NCBI RefSeq assembly: GCF_019355935.1
Contig: NZ_CP079925.1
Coordinates: forward strand, 2,046,001-2,110,000
From: Comamonas sp. Y33R10-2
Lineage (GTDB): Bacteria; Pseudomonadota; Gammaproteobacteria; Burkholderiales; Burkholderiaceae_C
Direction: 5' to 3'
DNA: 64,000 nucleotides
Within the stretch, counting starts at the first letter, position 1. Every line of letters begins with the position of its first letter. The notes under the pieces are model-generated. The model did not search any database, had not been told where the DNA came from, and was given only the letters and a program-made list of their open reading frames with translations. Positions 28,570 to 36,139 of the stretch are shown here, in pieces. The translations under genes were made by a program, and so were the position numbers.

Positions 28570-28591
28570 CACGAAAGCACGCCTCCATACG

Positions 28592-29158
28592 ATGTTCAGC
28601 CACCAACTCCAAGCCATTGCCGCAGTTGTCCTGATGCTTTCCACCACTCCTACTCTCGCGCAGGTATTGCCCCAAGCCGAAACTTTCTCCGCTGCGGTGA
28701 TGAATGGTGAAGTTGAAAAAGTACGCCAGCTTCTCAAACAGGAGCCCCGTTTGGCGGCATCGCGCACCGCTGACGGCTGGCCGACTTTCTTGCAACAAGC
28801 CGTGATTTTTTCACCCGAAATTTTGGCGCTGCTGCTGGCCAACGGAGCCGCCCCCAATACACGCAATGCCGCTGGTGAGACATTGCTGCACCTGATTGCA
28901 GACCCCACAGCGATTCGCCTTTTACTCGCTGCAGGAGCGGACATCGAAGCGCGTGACAACAAAGGCTGGACGCCGCTGATGAATCACGCCCAAGATGAAA
29001 CCACCGGCCCCGACGCGATTTACACCCTTTTGGCTGAGGGTGCCAACCCCAATACCAAGGGTCACAAGGGCGAAACCGCAGCCGCACTGCTACCCGAAGG
29101 AAGCCGGTTTGAGCAGATAAAAAAGGCCATGCAACAGACAGCGCGGGAGCGCCGTTAG
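28592..29158 (+). CDS. Exported ankyrin-repeat protein
   Basis: This 188-aa protein begins with a cleavable signal peptide (MFSHQLQAIAAVVLMLSTTP ending TLAQ). About four ankyrin repeats follow, for example LALLLANGAAPNTRNAAGET and LLLAAGADIEARDNKGWTPL, so it is a small periplasmic binding scaffold. Its partner is unknown. The start is ATG 28592 because it gives a proper signal peptide; an upstream in-frame ATG at 28532 sits inside the terminator of the previous gene and is unlikely. Any promoter must lie within that terminator region. Confidence 0.85.
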   Translation: MFSHQLQAIAAVVLMLSTTPTLAQVLPQAETFSAAVMNGEVEKVRQLLKQEPRLAASRTADGWPTFLQQAVIFSPEILALLLANGAAPNTRNAAGETLLHLIADPTAIRLLLAAGADIEARDNKGWTPLMNHAQDETTGPDAIYTLLAEGANPNTKGHKGETAAALLPEGSRFEQIKKAMQQTARERR

Positions 29159-29236
29159 TAAGCAAGTGATCTGCAGGTCATCAGCAGTTGATAACCGCCG
29201 AATGCCTGCATTCTGCTGAACTTGGCGTTTGCTCGC

Positions 29237-29848
29237 TCAGCCCTCAGGCAACTGATTGGCAATCAAGGCCTGCATATCCTTGGGCCATTGAATGTCTGCG
29301 CCATCCACATCGGTAAACACGATCTGTTTGCCGTCCGTCAGCAGCCAGATGCGCAAGCCGTTGCGAGCCGGGTCAATCACCACGCCTGCCGCCTCTTCGC
29401 CGCCCATGCGCTGGCGGTTGCCAAACACGGTCAGCATATTGTCCTGCGTCTCCAGCGGGCCCACGGTCTCCAGATTGCGGAGCAGGGTTTCATAGTGCTT
29501 GCCCGTCAGCGCCTTCAGGCGCTCAGCCAGCACGCCGGTTTTCAGATAATCCACGCCATCCCAGCGATATTTGCCTTCCATGCTTTTCAGACTGGCCAGA
29601 GCTTCTTCGCCATCCTTGGCCACATGCAACACGCGCACTTGCTCAATCGCGGGATTGGGCACGAGCTGGACGGTCGCCTCAGGAGCTTGCTCAGGCGTAG
29701 CAGTGGCTGCGGCTCGTACAGGGGTTGGTGCAGGTACAGACGCACCAACCGGGGCTGATGCTGCGGGGGCCTTGCTCTGGTCACAGCCCGCCAGCAAGGC
29801 CGCGCAGGCCAGTGCACTGGCAGCAGCAGTCATCAAAATTCTCGACAT
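29237..29848 (-). CDS. Lipoprotein of unknown function
   Basis: This 203-aa protein has a signal sequence ending in the lipobox LLAGC (C22) and a Pro/Ala-rich linker to about residue 60. A small globular domain follows, with YRWDGVDYLKTGVLAERLKA and a repeated LLTDGKQIVFTDVDGADIQW-type C-terminus. I do not recognise the family. AAGGAGTG precedes ATG 29848, which fixes the start. It is a single gene converging with the ankyrin-repeat gene. Confidence 0.82.
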   Translation of the reverse strand: MSRILMTAAASALACAALLAGCDQSKAPAASAPVGASVPAPTPVRAAATATPEQAPEATVQLVPNPAIEQVRVLHVAKDGEEALASLKSMEGKYRWDGVDYLKTGVLAERLKALTGKHYETLLRNLETVGPLETQDNMLTVFGNRQRMGGEEAAGVVIDPARNGLRIWLLTDGKQIVFTDVDGADIQWPKDMQALIANQLPEG

Positions 29849-30074
29849 CCAAGCACTCCTTATGTAATCACCCCATTGTGCAGATGCAGCAACGCACCAG
29901 CCCACTTAACGCCGCAGCACATAGGCTCTTTGAGCTAACCTTCACAGCCAATCGAGCTACACGTGGCAAACTCAAACCATTGCACCCGCCAAGAGCTTTG
30001 ATGTGGGTGCCAGCCCTCATTCAAGAGTCAGCCCGCGTCCTGTACGCTGAGCTGTCCCGTCCATCAATAGCACC

Positions 30075-30902
30075 ATGAACGCCACTATCCCCCTGCGCCC
30101 AGTGCGCAACCAGTACGAATCCTTTATGCGCCATGTCTTTGAGCATGGCGTCTCCAAGGGCGACCGCACAGGCACGGGCACGCGCAGCGTGTTCGGCCAT
30201 CAAATGCGCTTCGATTTGAGCGAAGGTTTCCCTCTCGTCACCTCTAAAAAGGTGCACCTGAAGTCCATCATCAACGAGCTGCTGTGGTTTCTGCGTGGTG
30301 ATAGCAACGTTAAGTGGTTGCAAGAGCGCGGCTGCACCATCTGGGACGAATGGGCTGACAAGGAAACCGGCGACCTCGGCCCCGTGTACGGCGTGCAGTG
30401 GCGCAGCTGGCCCAAGGCCGATGGCACCCATATCGACCAAATTGCAGAAGTCGTCAAAACCCTCAAGAGCAACCCAGACAGCCGCCGCATCATCGTCAGC
30501 GCCTGGAACGTGGCCGATCTGGACCAGATGGCGCTGATGCCCTGCCACGCTTTTTTCCAGTTCTACGTGGCCGATGGCAAGCTCAGTTGCCAGTTGTACC
30601 AGCGCAGCGCCGATATTTTCCTCGGCGTGCCGTTCAACATTGCTAGCTATGCGCTGCTGACCCACATGCTGGCCCAGCAATGCGATCTGGAAGTAGGCGA
30701 CTTCATCTGGACCGGTGGCGATTGCCACATCTACAACAACCACTTTGAGCAGGTTCAGACCCAGCTGCAGCGCCAGCCCTTTGCCTACCCGACGCTGAAT
30801 ATCAAGCGCAAGCCTGACTCCATCTTCGACTACGAGTTTGAAGACTTTGAAGTGCTGGACTATCAGCACCATACGGCAATCAAGGCCCCTGTGGCAGTCT
30901 AA
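30075..30902 (+). CDS. thyA: Thymidylate synthase
   Basis: This enzyme makes dTMP from dUMP using methylenetetrahydrofolate. The 275-aa length is normal for the E. coli type. It shows [20 protein letters not shown], the active-site cysteine at about C157 in [12 protein letters not shown], and the nucleotide-binding [20 protein letters not shown] and [10 protein letters not shown]. folA lies 119 bases downstream, so this folate pair probably works together. No clear ribosome binding site precedes the ATG. Confidence 0.98.
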   Translation: MNATIPLRPVRNQYESFMRHVFEHGVSKGDRTGTGTRSVFGHQMRFDLSEGFPLVTSKKVHLKSIINELLWFLRGDSNVKWLQERGCTIWDEWADKETGDLGPVYGVQWRSWPKADGTHIDQIAEVVKTLKSNPDSRRIIVSAWNVADLDQMALMPCHAFFQFYVADGKLSCQLYQRSADIFLGVPFNIASYALLTHMLAQQCDLEVGDFIWTGGDCHIYNNHFEQVQTQLQRQPFAYPTLNIKRKPDSIFDYEFEDFEVLDYQHHTAIKAPVAV

Positions 30903-30919
30903 GCTGCACTCTGTTCACT

Positions 30920-31023
30920 ATAAAAATCAAAGCTGCTTGTCTTTTATTTCAATAGGTTTCAAGAGTATTTATCTCTGACATCTATGAATCGTATGGACTA
31001 GCAGCTACTTTATTGATAGCTAT
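30920..31023 (-). repeat. Short AT-rich interspersed repeat, copy C, reaching the folA start codon
   Basis: On the reverse strand it starts TAGCTATCAATAAAGTAGCT, then GCTAGTCCATACGATTCATA, and continues AT-rich towards the thyA stop. It shares the GCTAT(T/C)AAT, AGCT and AGTCCAT elements with copy B. It fills nearly the whole thyA-folA gap, so its last bases provide the context of the folA ATG. Confidence 0.55.
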
Positions 31024-31525
31024 GGCCATCCAACTCATTTACGCCCGCGCAGCTAACGGTGTCATCGGCAAAGACGGCACCATGCCTTGGCATCTGCCCG
31101 AAGATCTGGCCCACTTCAAAGCGCTGACCCACGGCTGCGCCGTCATCATGGGTCGCAAGACTTGGGACTCGCTGCCCCCGCGCTTTCGCCCCCTGCCCGG
31201 GCGCACCAATATCGTCGTCACCCGCCAAAGCGACTGGCAACCCGAACCCGCATCTGACAAAGTTGTGCGTGTGGCCAGCCTTGAAGCAGCGCTGGAGCTG
31301 GGCCAAACCCTGTCGCAAGACGTTTGGGTCATGGGCGGCGCGCAAATCTATGCCCAAGCCCTGCCCCTAGCCGCTGCCGTAGAAGTGACCGAAATTGGCC
31401 GCGATTACGAAGGCGATGCTTACGCACCCGAACTAGGTTGTGACTGGAAAGAAGCGAGCCGCAGCGAGCACACCACCGTCAACGGCCTGCCTTACAGCTT
31501 TGTACGTTTCGAGCGCCAAGAATAG
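31022..31525 (+). CDS. folA: Dihydrofolate reductase
   Basis: This 167-aa enzyme regenerates tetrahydrofolate after thymidylate synthesis, with NADPH as donor. Motifs are IYARAANGVIGKDGTMPWHL with the catalytic acid in LPEDLAHFKALT, IMGRKTWDSLPPRFRPLPGR, and the NADPH loop VWVMGGAQIYAQAL. The ATG at 31022 is the family start, but no ribosome binding site is visible, because the upstream bases belong to an interspersed repeat. A TTG at 31013 is an alternative in-frame start. It may depend on thyA transcription. Confidence 0.95.
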   Translation: MAIQLIYARAANGVIGKDGTMPWHLPEDLAHFKALTHGCAVIMGRKTWDSLPPRFRPLPGRTNIVVTRQSDWQPEPASDKVVRVASLEAALELGQTLSQDVWVMGGAQIYAQALPLAAAVEVTEIGRDYEGDAYAPELGCDWKEASRSEHTTVNGLPYSFVRFERQE

Positions 31526-31641
31526 GAGAATCAGCATTACAACAATTGCTCGTTTAGCAGCCTCTTGCCGTATGACAATGGCAAGCTCATCATCAGCAAC
31601 CCCTCGCTTGCACGCCACCGCACAAGCCTAAAGCCCTCACC

Positions 31642-32724
31642 ATGAGCCTAGTCCAGCCCCTTGCCCTTGGCGCCCTCGACATTGTTGGCGATATCCACGG
31701 CGAATACTCCGCGCTGGTGCAGTTGATGACTCATCTGGGCTATGACCTGCAAGGCAACCACCCAAACGGCAGGCGGCTGGTTTTTGTGGGCGACTTTTGC
31801 GATCGTGGGCCGGATAGCCCTTCGGTGCTGGCGCTGGTTGCGGCCATGCTGGCAGCGGGCAAGGCCCATGCCGTGCTAGGCAACCACGAGATTAATTTGC
31901 TGCGTGAAGACGCCAAAGATGGCTCCGGCTGGTTTTTCGACAGCCGCGTGGAGTCGGACCAGCCTAAATACGCTCCTTTTGCACGCATGTCTGCGGCGGA
32001 TGCACCCGCCATACTTCAGCAATTGAGCCAATTACCGATAGCGCTGGAGCGAGAAGACCTGCGCATCGTGCACGCGGCATGGCGGCCCGAGCAAATTGCC
32101 ATGATTCGCGAGCTGCCCACCGGCAGTGCTCGCGCCTCTTACGATCATTTTGAAAAGCTAGCGAATGCGCAGGCGCTCACACACTGCATAGCGCAGCGCA
32201 TGCGGCAAGAAGCGCTGAGCTGGCCCCACAGCCTAGAAGACCACCGCTACGAGCCGCCTTTTTTGCCCGCACATAGCGAAAGCGAGCTGGGCAAGGCCAT
32301 GGTCAACCCCCTCAAGGTGCTGACAGCAGGCGTAGAACGCGAATGCCGCAACCCGTTTTACGCAGGCGGCAAATGGCGCTTTGTAGAGCGTGTAGGCTGG
32401 TGGAATGAATACAACGAAGCGCCAGCTGTCATCGTGGGGCACTACTGGCGCCGTATGCACCCTGCCGATGCACCGGCACACGGCTCGCAGTTCGAAAACC
32501 TTTTCGGCGGTACCAGCCCTGTGTCATGGCATGGTGCCCGCAACAACGTCTTTTGTGTGGATTACTCCGTCGGCGCACGCTGGCTGGATCGCCTGCGCGG
32601 CAATGACCCAGCCCAGCGCAGCAAACTGGCCGCCATGCGCTGGCCTGAGCGGGTCCTGGTCTTTGATGACGGCTTGCAAGCCACATCGGAGAACTTTGAG
32701 GCTCCGGTGGGCTTGCGGGACTAA
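31642..32724 (+). CDS. Metallophosphoesterase (PPP-like)
   Basis: This 360-aa protein has the calcineurin-like phosphoesterase motifs in order: GDIHG at about residue 16, GDFCDRG at about 50 and GNHE at about 80. A C-terminal histidine lies in IVGHYWRRMHP. These bind two metal ions. The length and spacing recall bacterial PPP-family protein phosphatases and ApaH-like enzymes, but the long C-terminal part is distinct, so the substrate is left open. It lies 116 bases after folA in the same direction. Confidence 0.87.
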   Translation: MSLVQPLALGALDIVGDIHGEYSALVQLMTHLGYDLQGNHPNGRRLVFVGDFCDRGPDSPSVLALVAAMLAAGKAHAVLGNHEINLLREDAKDGSGWFFDSRVESDQPKYAPFARMSAADAPAILQQLSQLPIALEREDLRIVHAAWRPEQIAMIRELPTGSARASYDHFEKLANAQALTHCIAQRMRQEALSWPHSLEDHRYEPPFLPAHSESELGKAMVNPLKVLTAGVERECRNPFYAGGKWRFVERVGWWNEYNEAPAVIVGHYWRRMHPADAPAHGSQFENLFGGTSPVSWHGARNNVFCVDYSVGARWLDRLRGNDPAQRSKLAAMRWPERVLVFDDGLQATSENFEAPVGLRD

Positions 32725-32750
32725 GAACGTCTAAGCCGACTTAGAGGCTC

Positions 32751-33299
32751 TTATTGAGCCACTACGATCACACGGCTCAAATCAACGCCAAAGCCCTGAG
32801 CCTTTTCAAGCAACTGCTTGAACTTCGCCTCAGGAATCGTCTTGCTGCGCGAGAGCAGCCAGAAATAGTCAAGGCTATCGCCAATCACCAGCGAGGTCTG
32901 GTAGTCATCATCCAGACTCACCACGTTGTAGCCTGCGTAAAACGGGCCAAAGAATGAAACCTTAAGGGCCGCCACATCCGTCGCGCCCAAGAAGCGTGCC
33001 TTGCCATCGGCTTGGCGCCACTCTTTTTTCTCTGCGTTATAGCCCCGGTTAGCCACCACTACTGAACCATCTTCATTGAGGCTGTAGTTGGCCGACACCT
33101 GAGTCAGGCCCTTTTCAAAACGGTGGTCAATGCGGGCCAGTTCATACCAAGTACCCATATAGCGTTTGGCATCAAAAGCAGTCACCGGCTTGATGCCACT
33201 AGGCACCGAAACCGCGCAACCAGACACCAATGCAGCAACGCCCACCGTCGCTGCAGTCAAAGCCGTCATACGAATCAGGGAGCTTCTTGATAAACGCAT
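32751..33299 (-). CDS. Lipocalin family lipoprotein (Blc-like)
   Basis: This 182-aa outer-membrane-type lipoprotein has a lipobox VSGC at C28. The lipocalin fold begins with the G-x-W motif YMGTWYELARIDHRFEKGL and continues with VSANYSLNEDGSVVVANRGY and YNVVSLDDDYQTSLVIG. The order matches bacterial Blc, which binds lysophospholipids or fatty acids. The ribosome binding site AAAGGAC lies six bases before the ATG. It converges with the phosphoesterase gene. Confidence 0.93.
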   Translation of the reverse strand: MRLSRSSLIRMTALTAATVGVAALVSGCAVSVPSGIKPVTAFDAKRYMGTWYELARIDHRFEKGLTQVSANYSLNEDGSVVVANRGYNAEKKEWRQADGKARFLGATDVAALKVSFFGPFYAGYNVVSLDDDYQTSLVIGDSLDYFWLLSRSKTIPEAKFKQLLEKAQGFGVDLSRVIVVAQ

Positions 33300-33411
33300 A
33301 GTTGTCCTTTCAGGTTATGAAACCTCATTCCCTCATCGCGCAACAGGTGCGGTGAGAAGAATGGGCTTTATGTTCAAGGACTTGGTCCTCAAATTTTGAC
33401 GTAACGCCAGG

Positions 33412-33690
33412 TTAGCGACGGCCGTGACCGTGTCCACCCGGACGATGCCCACCGTGAGGCCGTTGGCCACCATGGTTGGGGCGATGAGCCCCGCCGTGCG
33501 CGCCATGATGCGGGCGGTGAACGGGCGGTCTATGCATATGAGGCCTGTATGCAGGTCTGTGGCCAGACGAATAAAACACACCGCCGTGGGGCTGATAAAC
33601 ATGTCTTTCGTGATAGCCGTAACCATGCCCGGTGGCATAACAGCCAGACAAAAGCAAAACGAGTGCAGACACTCCAAGTAGTTTCTTCAT
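33412..33690 (-). CDS. Histidine-rich small lipoprotein
   Basis: This 92-aa protein starts with a clear lipoprotein signal (MKKLLGVSALVLLLSGC, C17). The mature part is almost only His, Gly, Pro and Arg, with about 17 histidines in repeated RPH, HGG and HRP units. Such composition suggests binding of nickel, copper or zinc, but no metal gene lies nearby. It matches no family that I know by name. No strong ribosome binding site was seen, and the start rests on the signal peptide. Confidence 0.75.
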   Translation of the reverse strand: MKKLLGVSALVLLLSGCYATGHGYGYHERHVYQPHGGVFYSSGHRPAYRPHMHRPPVHRPHHGAHGGAHRPNHGGQRPHGGHRPGGHGHGRR

Positions 33691-34083
33691 TCGTTGAGTC
33701 TATAAGTATCAAAAACTTACGTAGATTCAAAATGTAATGTGCCCACGATGTTACCCAAATACTGAATTGACCAGCCGTTATTGAGGTCGCTAGAGTTAGC
33801 GCTGGGACGACACGCCTCAGAGATATACGCGCCGGTGAACCTCCCAAAACCCGTAGCCCCTAAAAGAAGGGCTATGCGGCCATGGCCAGCCGCTAAACAG
33901 CCAAGCTATTGCAAAGGAGAGCACATGCGAGATGAATAGGCCGGTTGACCCGACTCTGCAACTGCCACGGGCAGCGTTAGTGCCACAGGATCAGGGCAGA
34001 AAGCAAAGTGCCGTGACTCAGTGCACTGCAATTTGCGCTTCAATCGCAGCAGCTCATGTGCAAAGGTTGGTGATCAAAATGCA
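33691..34083. other. Gene-free stretch at the left side of the accessory islet
   Basis: Nearly 400 bases lie here without a gene that I can support. Short open frames have no ribosome binding site or family signal. A GGAGAGCAC followed by ATG at 33925 opens only a very short frame. No terminator or repeat was recognised. Confidence 0.5.
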
Positions 34084-34446
34084 TCAAATTTGCAGATGAG
34101 TCGTTGGGCTCAGATCAGGTGGCAGATTCATCAGAATTTCCATCGCACTTGCTCCCTCCAGCCGCTGAATCACAATCCCTCCATCCGCTTGGATGTAGGT
34201 GCATACAAGTGGCTCATCAACTCCATTGAGCTGAAAGTTGCCAGCAGGCGACGTATCTAAATCAGGCTCCGGCACCAATGGGGTCTGAGAAATAAGCTCT
34301 AAATAACCTTGAGGCATTCCCACCTCAGAACACACCTCTATCCACTTGCTTTTCACTAACTCGTGAGCCTCCTTCCAATCGGCGCAAGGCTTAGAACTTT
34401 TCAATTGTTTGATTAATGTGCTGATGCGTAGCTCGAAAGTCTCCAT
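34084..34446 (-). CDS. Hypothetical protein, 120 aa
   Basis: This is an acidic soluble protein of unknown family (METFELRISTLIKQLKSSKP...). An N-terminal helical part of about 50 residues is followed by a Pro-rich loop (QTPLVPEPDLDTSPAG) and a C-terminal part with VCTYIQADGGIVIQRLEGAS. It has no signal peptide or membrane segment. It is very likely a real gene because a strong AAGGAGGAG lies six bases before the ATG. Base composition is lower in GC than in the surrounding genes, as in the rest of the islet. Confidence 0.72.
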   Translation of the reverse strand: METFELRISTLIKQLKSSKPCADWKEAHELVKSKWIEVCSEVGMPQGYLELISQTPLVPEPDLDTSPAGNFQLNGVDEPLVCTYIQADGGIVIQRLEGASAMEILMNLPPDLSPTTHLQI

Positions 34447-34746
34447 AGCTCCTCCTTATCGTTATATCTATAAAAAATTAGTGTTGTGCATTTTTATTTT
34501 TATATTTCAGAATTAGAGCATTCAGTGTGGCGTAAGAAACTAGAAACACGTCATTTCCAAGAGTGGCCATGGTAATCAAATGAAACCACCTTCGCCTATA
34601 GCTAGCTGTGGTGGCTTGATCTCATATGCTTACAATAAAACCAGTTTTTGTCCGTATTTGACTACATGGTTTTCGAGTCTTGGCGCCCACCCTAATAAAC
34701 AGGCAGGTCATCTCGGCTTGTCATTTCAAATGATGGAGAAAATGCT
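34447..34746. other. AT-rich intergenic region between divergent islet genes
   Basis: These 300 bases separate the reverse-strand unknown gene from the forward row of small genes, so promoters for both should be here. I see no convincing -35/-10 pair; a TTGACT at 34658-34663 has no -10 box at proper spacing. Confidence 0.45.
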
Positions 34747-34881
34747 ATGTCTCAACAAAATAATCAGCAAAATACCAGCCAACAACAACAGAAAAATCCC
34801 AATCAGCAACAACCCGGTCAACAACAACCTGGACAAAAACAGTCTGAACAGCAGCAACAACAAAATCCAAATCGCCAGTAG
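34747..34881 (+). CDS. Gln/Asn-rich micro-protein, cut by an in-frame amber codon
   Basis: This is a 44-aa protein that is half glutamine (22 Q, 7 N): it starts MSQQNNQQNTSQQQQKNPNQ and contains QQQPGQQQPGQKQSE. It is predicted to be fully disordered. GGAGA lies seven bases before the ATG. The frame stops at TAG (34879-34881) but remains in character after it, reading PDQDQPQKKQP to a TAA at 34917. One C-to-T change (CAG to TAG) would explain this, so the 44-aa form may be a truncation of a 56-aa protein. The function is unknown. Confidence 0.6.
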   Translation: MSQQNNQQNTSQQQQKNPNQQQPGQQQPGQKQSEQQQQQNPNRQ

Positions 34882-34967
34882 CCAGATCAAGATCAGCCGC
34901 AAAAAAAGCAGCCGTAATTGATCTTTCATCCGCCTTACTTATTAAAGCCATAAATCAAGGAACTGTT

Positions 34968-35147
34968 ATGAAATCTACCGAATCACATTCCACAAAAAAT
35001 ACTCAGCAGACGGTCGTAAATCCTCCACCCGGAGAAGGTAAGGCTTCCGAGCCAACCATAATTTCAGAGCAACATCGAAAACCTAGTCAAGGACCAACGA
35101 CGATTAAGAACGATAAGACTTCTGCAACCCCTAAGAGTACAAAATAA
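34968..35147 (+). CDS. Disordered Lys/Thr/Ser-rich small protein, 59 aa
   Basis: This short gene encodes MKSTESHSTKNTQQ, then NPPPGEGKASEP, and ends TSATPKSTK. It has no Cys, Trp, Phe, Tyr or Leu, so it cannot form a usual hydrophobic core. AAGGAAC stands six bases before the ATG. It lies between two other small disordered proteins in the same direction, 86 bases after the first frame (50 after its extended form) and 27 bases before the third. I do not recognise a family. Confidence 0.62.
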   Translation: MKSTESHSTKNTQQTVVNPPPGEGKASEPTIISEQHRKPSQGPTTIKNDKTSATPKSTK

Positions 35148-35174
35148 TAACGTCTTTTATTTAAGGTCAAATTC

Positions 35175-35348
35175 ATGATTAATACCGGAGAAACCCCGCA
35201 TTCATATCCTGAGGATGAAGAAATGGATCCTGTTGGTGAGCCTTATCCAAACCAAAAGCCTTTGAGTCCGGGTATTGACCAACCATTAGCACCTAGTCAA
35301 GACCCACTGAACCCCAAGGATCCAATTTCAGAACCTCTGGAAAAATGA
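35175..35348 (+). CDS. Disordered Pro/Glu/Asp-rich small protein, 57 aa
   Basis: The protein is acidic and proline-rich (13 Pro, 12 Asp/Glu), starting MINTGETPHSYPEDEEMDPV and carrying YPNQKPLSPGIDQPLAPSQD. It is predicted to be disordered. AAGGTC precedes the ATG, and a clear intrinsic terminator follows 22 bases after the stop. With the two genes before it, it forms a likely operon. The function is unknown. Confidence 0.64.
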   Translation: MINTGETPHSYPEDEEMDPVGEPYPNQKPLSPGIDQPLAPSQDPLNPKDPISEPLEK

Positions 35349-35369
35349 ATAAGAAGAATATCTGTGATT

Positions 35370-35394
35370 AAAGCCATCTTGGGATGGCTTTTTT
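35370..35394 (+). terminator. Intrinsic terminator of the small-protein row
   Basis: AAAGCCATC pairs with GATGGCTT around loop TTGG, followed by T4. It supports real transcription of the three preceding micro-genes. Confidence 0.88.
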
Positions 35395-35400
35395 ATGTTC

Positions 35401-36139
35401 TTATTTCTTGTAGACGTTAGCTGGCACACAGTGATGCCCCAAGCAAATTTTTAGTAAGCCATCCAGCGTGAACACCCAACGAGAGAGTTGTTGCATCACA
35501 AAAGTACTCATACGAGGTAGGCTCGACACATGCGTCAGCCTGCCCCCAAAAACGTCATCGCAGCACACACTGGACGCAGCCAAAGTTCACAGATGCAGCA
35601 ATCCAGTTTTGTTTGATGCTCAAATAATTGTTTGGTTTAACCCTTCGGTAAACGACTTGGGTTGTTCAATCAGTGCTCGAGCTATCTGACCTGAACTCCC
35701 TGCAGGCGCTCCACCGCACCGGGATGCTTGCCGGAGTTGATCACCAGCCAACCGAAGCAGGCCGCGCAAACATCACTCTCCTAGAACTACAAAAAGACCT
35801 AAGGGGCTTAACTTATGAACGCACTATGGCCGCCAACACTTTCCCACCGGCCACCGTGGCGGCATCTATCAACTGCATTTACAAGCTGCTTGACATGTCT
35901 TGCGCGGCGACGTGTCGCCTTGTGCAAGACAAAATTTAGTACTATTCAAAGTAGTAAGCGCGCCAGCGCAATCACGGTCGAAAGCCTCGAAAACCACATC
36001 AATGGCAAGCGCCTTCAAAATGGCGACTAGAACGCTTTATCCAAGGCCTTGAATTACTGGTAGCTAGGCTGGTAGCCAGAAAGAATTAAAGGCATAAAAT
36101 TCAACCCAGACCGTTGATAAATATGAATAATTTCTACTC
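35401..36139. other. Gene-poor stretch, possibly decayed sequence
   Basis: About 740 bases hold only short, overlapping frames in different phases. Examples are a reverse frame at 35401-35583 and forward frames at 35673-35939 and 35815-36030, the last ending KRASAITVESLENHINGKRL. None has a ribosome binding site or a family that I recognise. The phase changes are what a decayed mobile or accessory gene would show, but no transposase motif was found. Confidence 0.4.

Noticed and set aside
27520..28962. Reverse open frame of 480 codons over the FAD oxidase and ankyrin genes
   Set aside because: It spans two firmly assigned forward genes and a terminator, and has the composition of an antisense shadow.
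34658..34663. TTGACT as a -35 box for the micro-gene row
   Set aside because: No -10-like hexamer lies 16-18 bases downstream, so a promoter is not supported here.
35401..35583. Reverse 60-codon frame at the right side of the islet
   Set aside because: No ribosome binding site and no family signal; it is kept only as part of a possibly decayed stretch.
35673..36030. Overlapping forward frames as a possible integrase or transposase remnant
   Set aside because: No catalytic motif (DDE, HUH or R-H-R-Y) could be found, so a mobile-element call is not supported.
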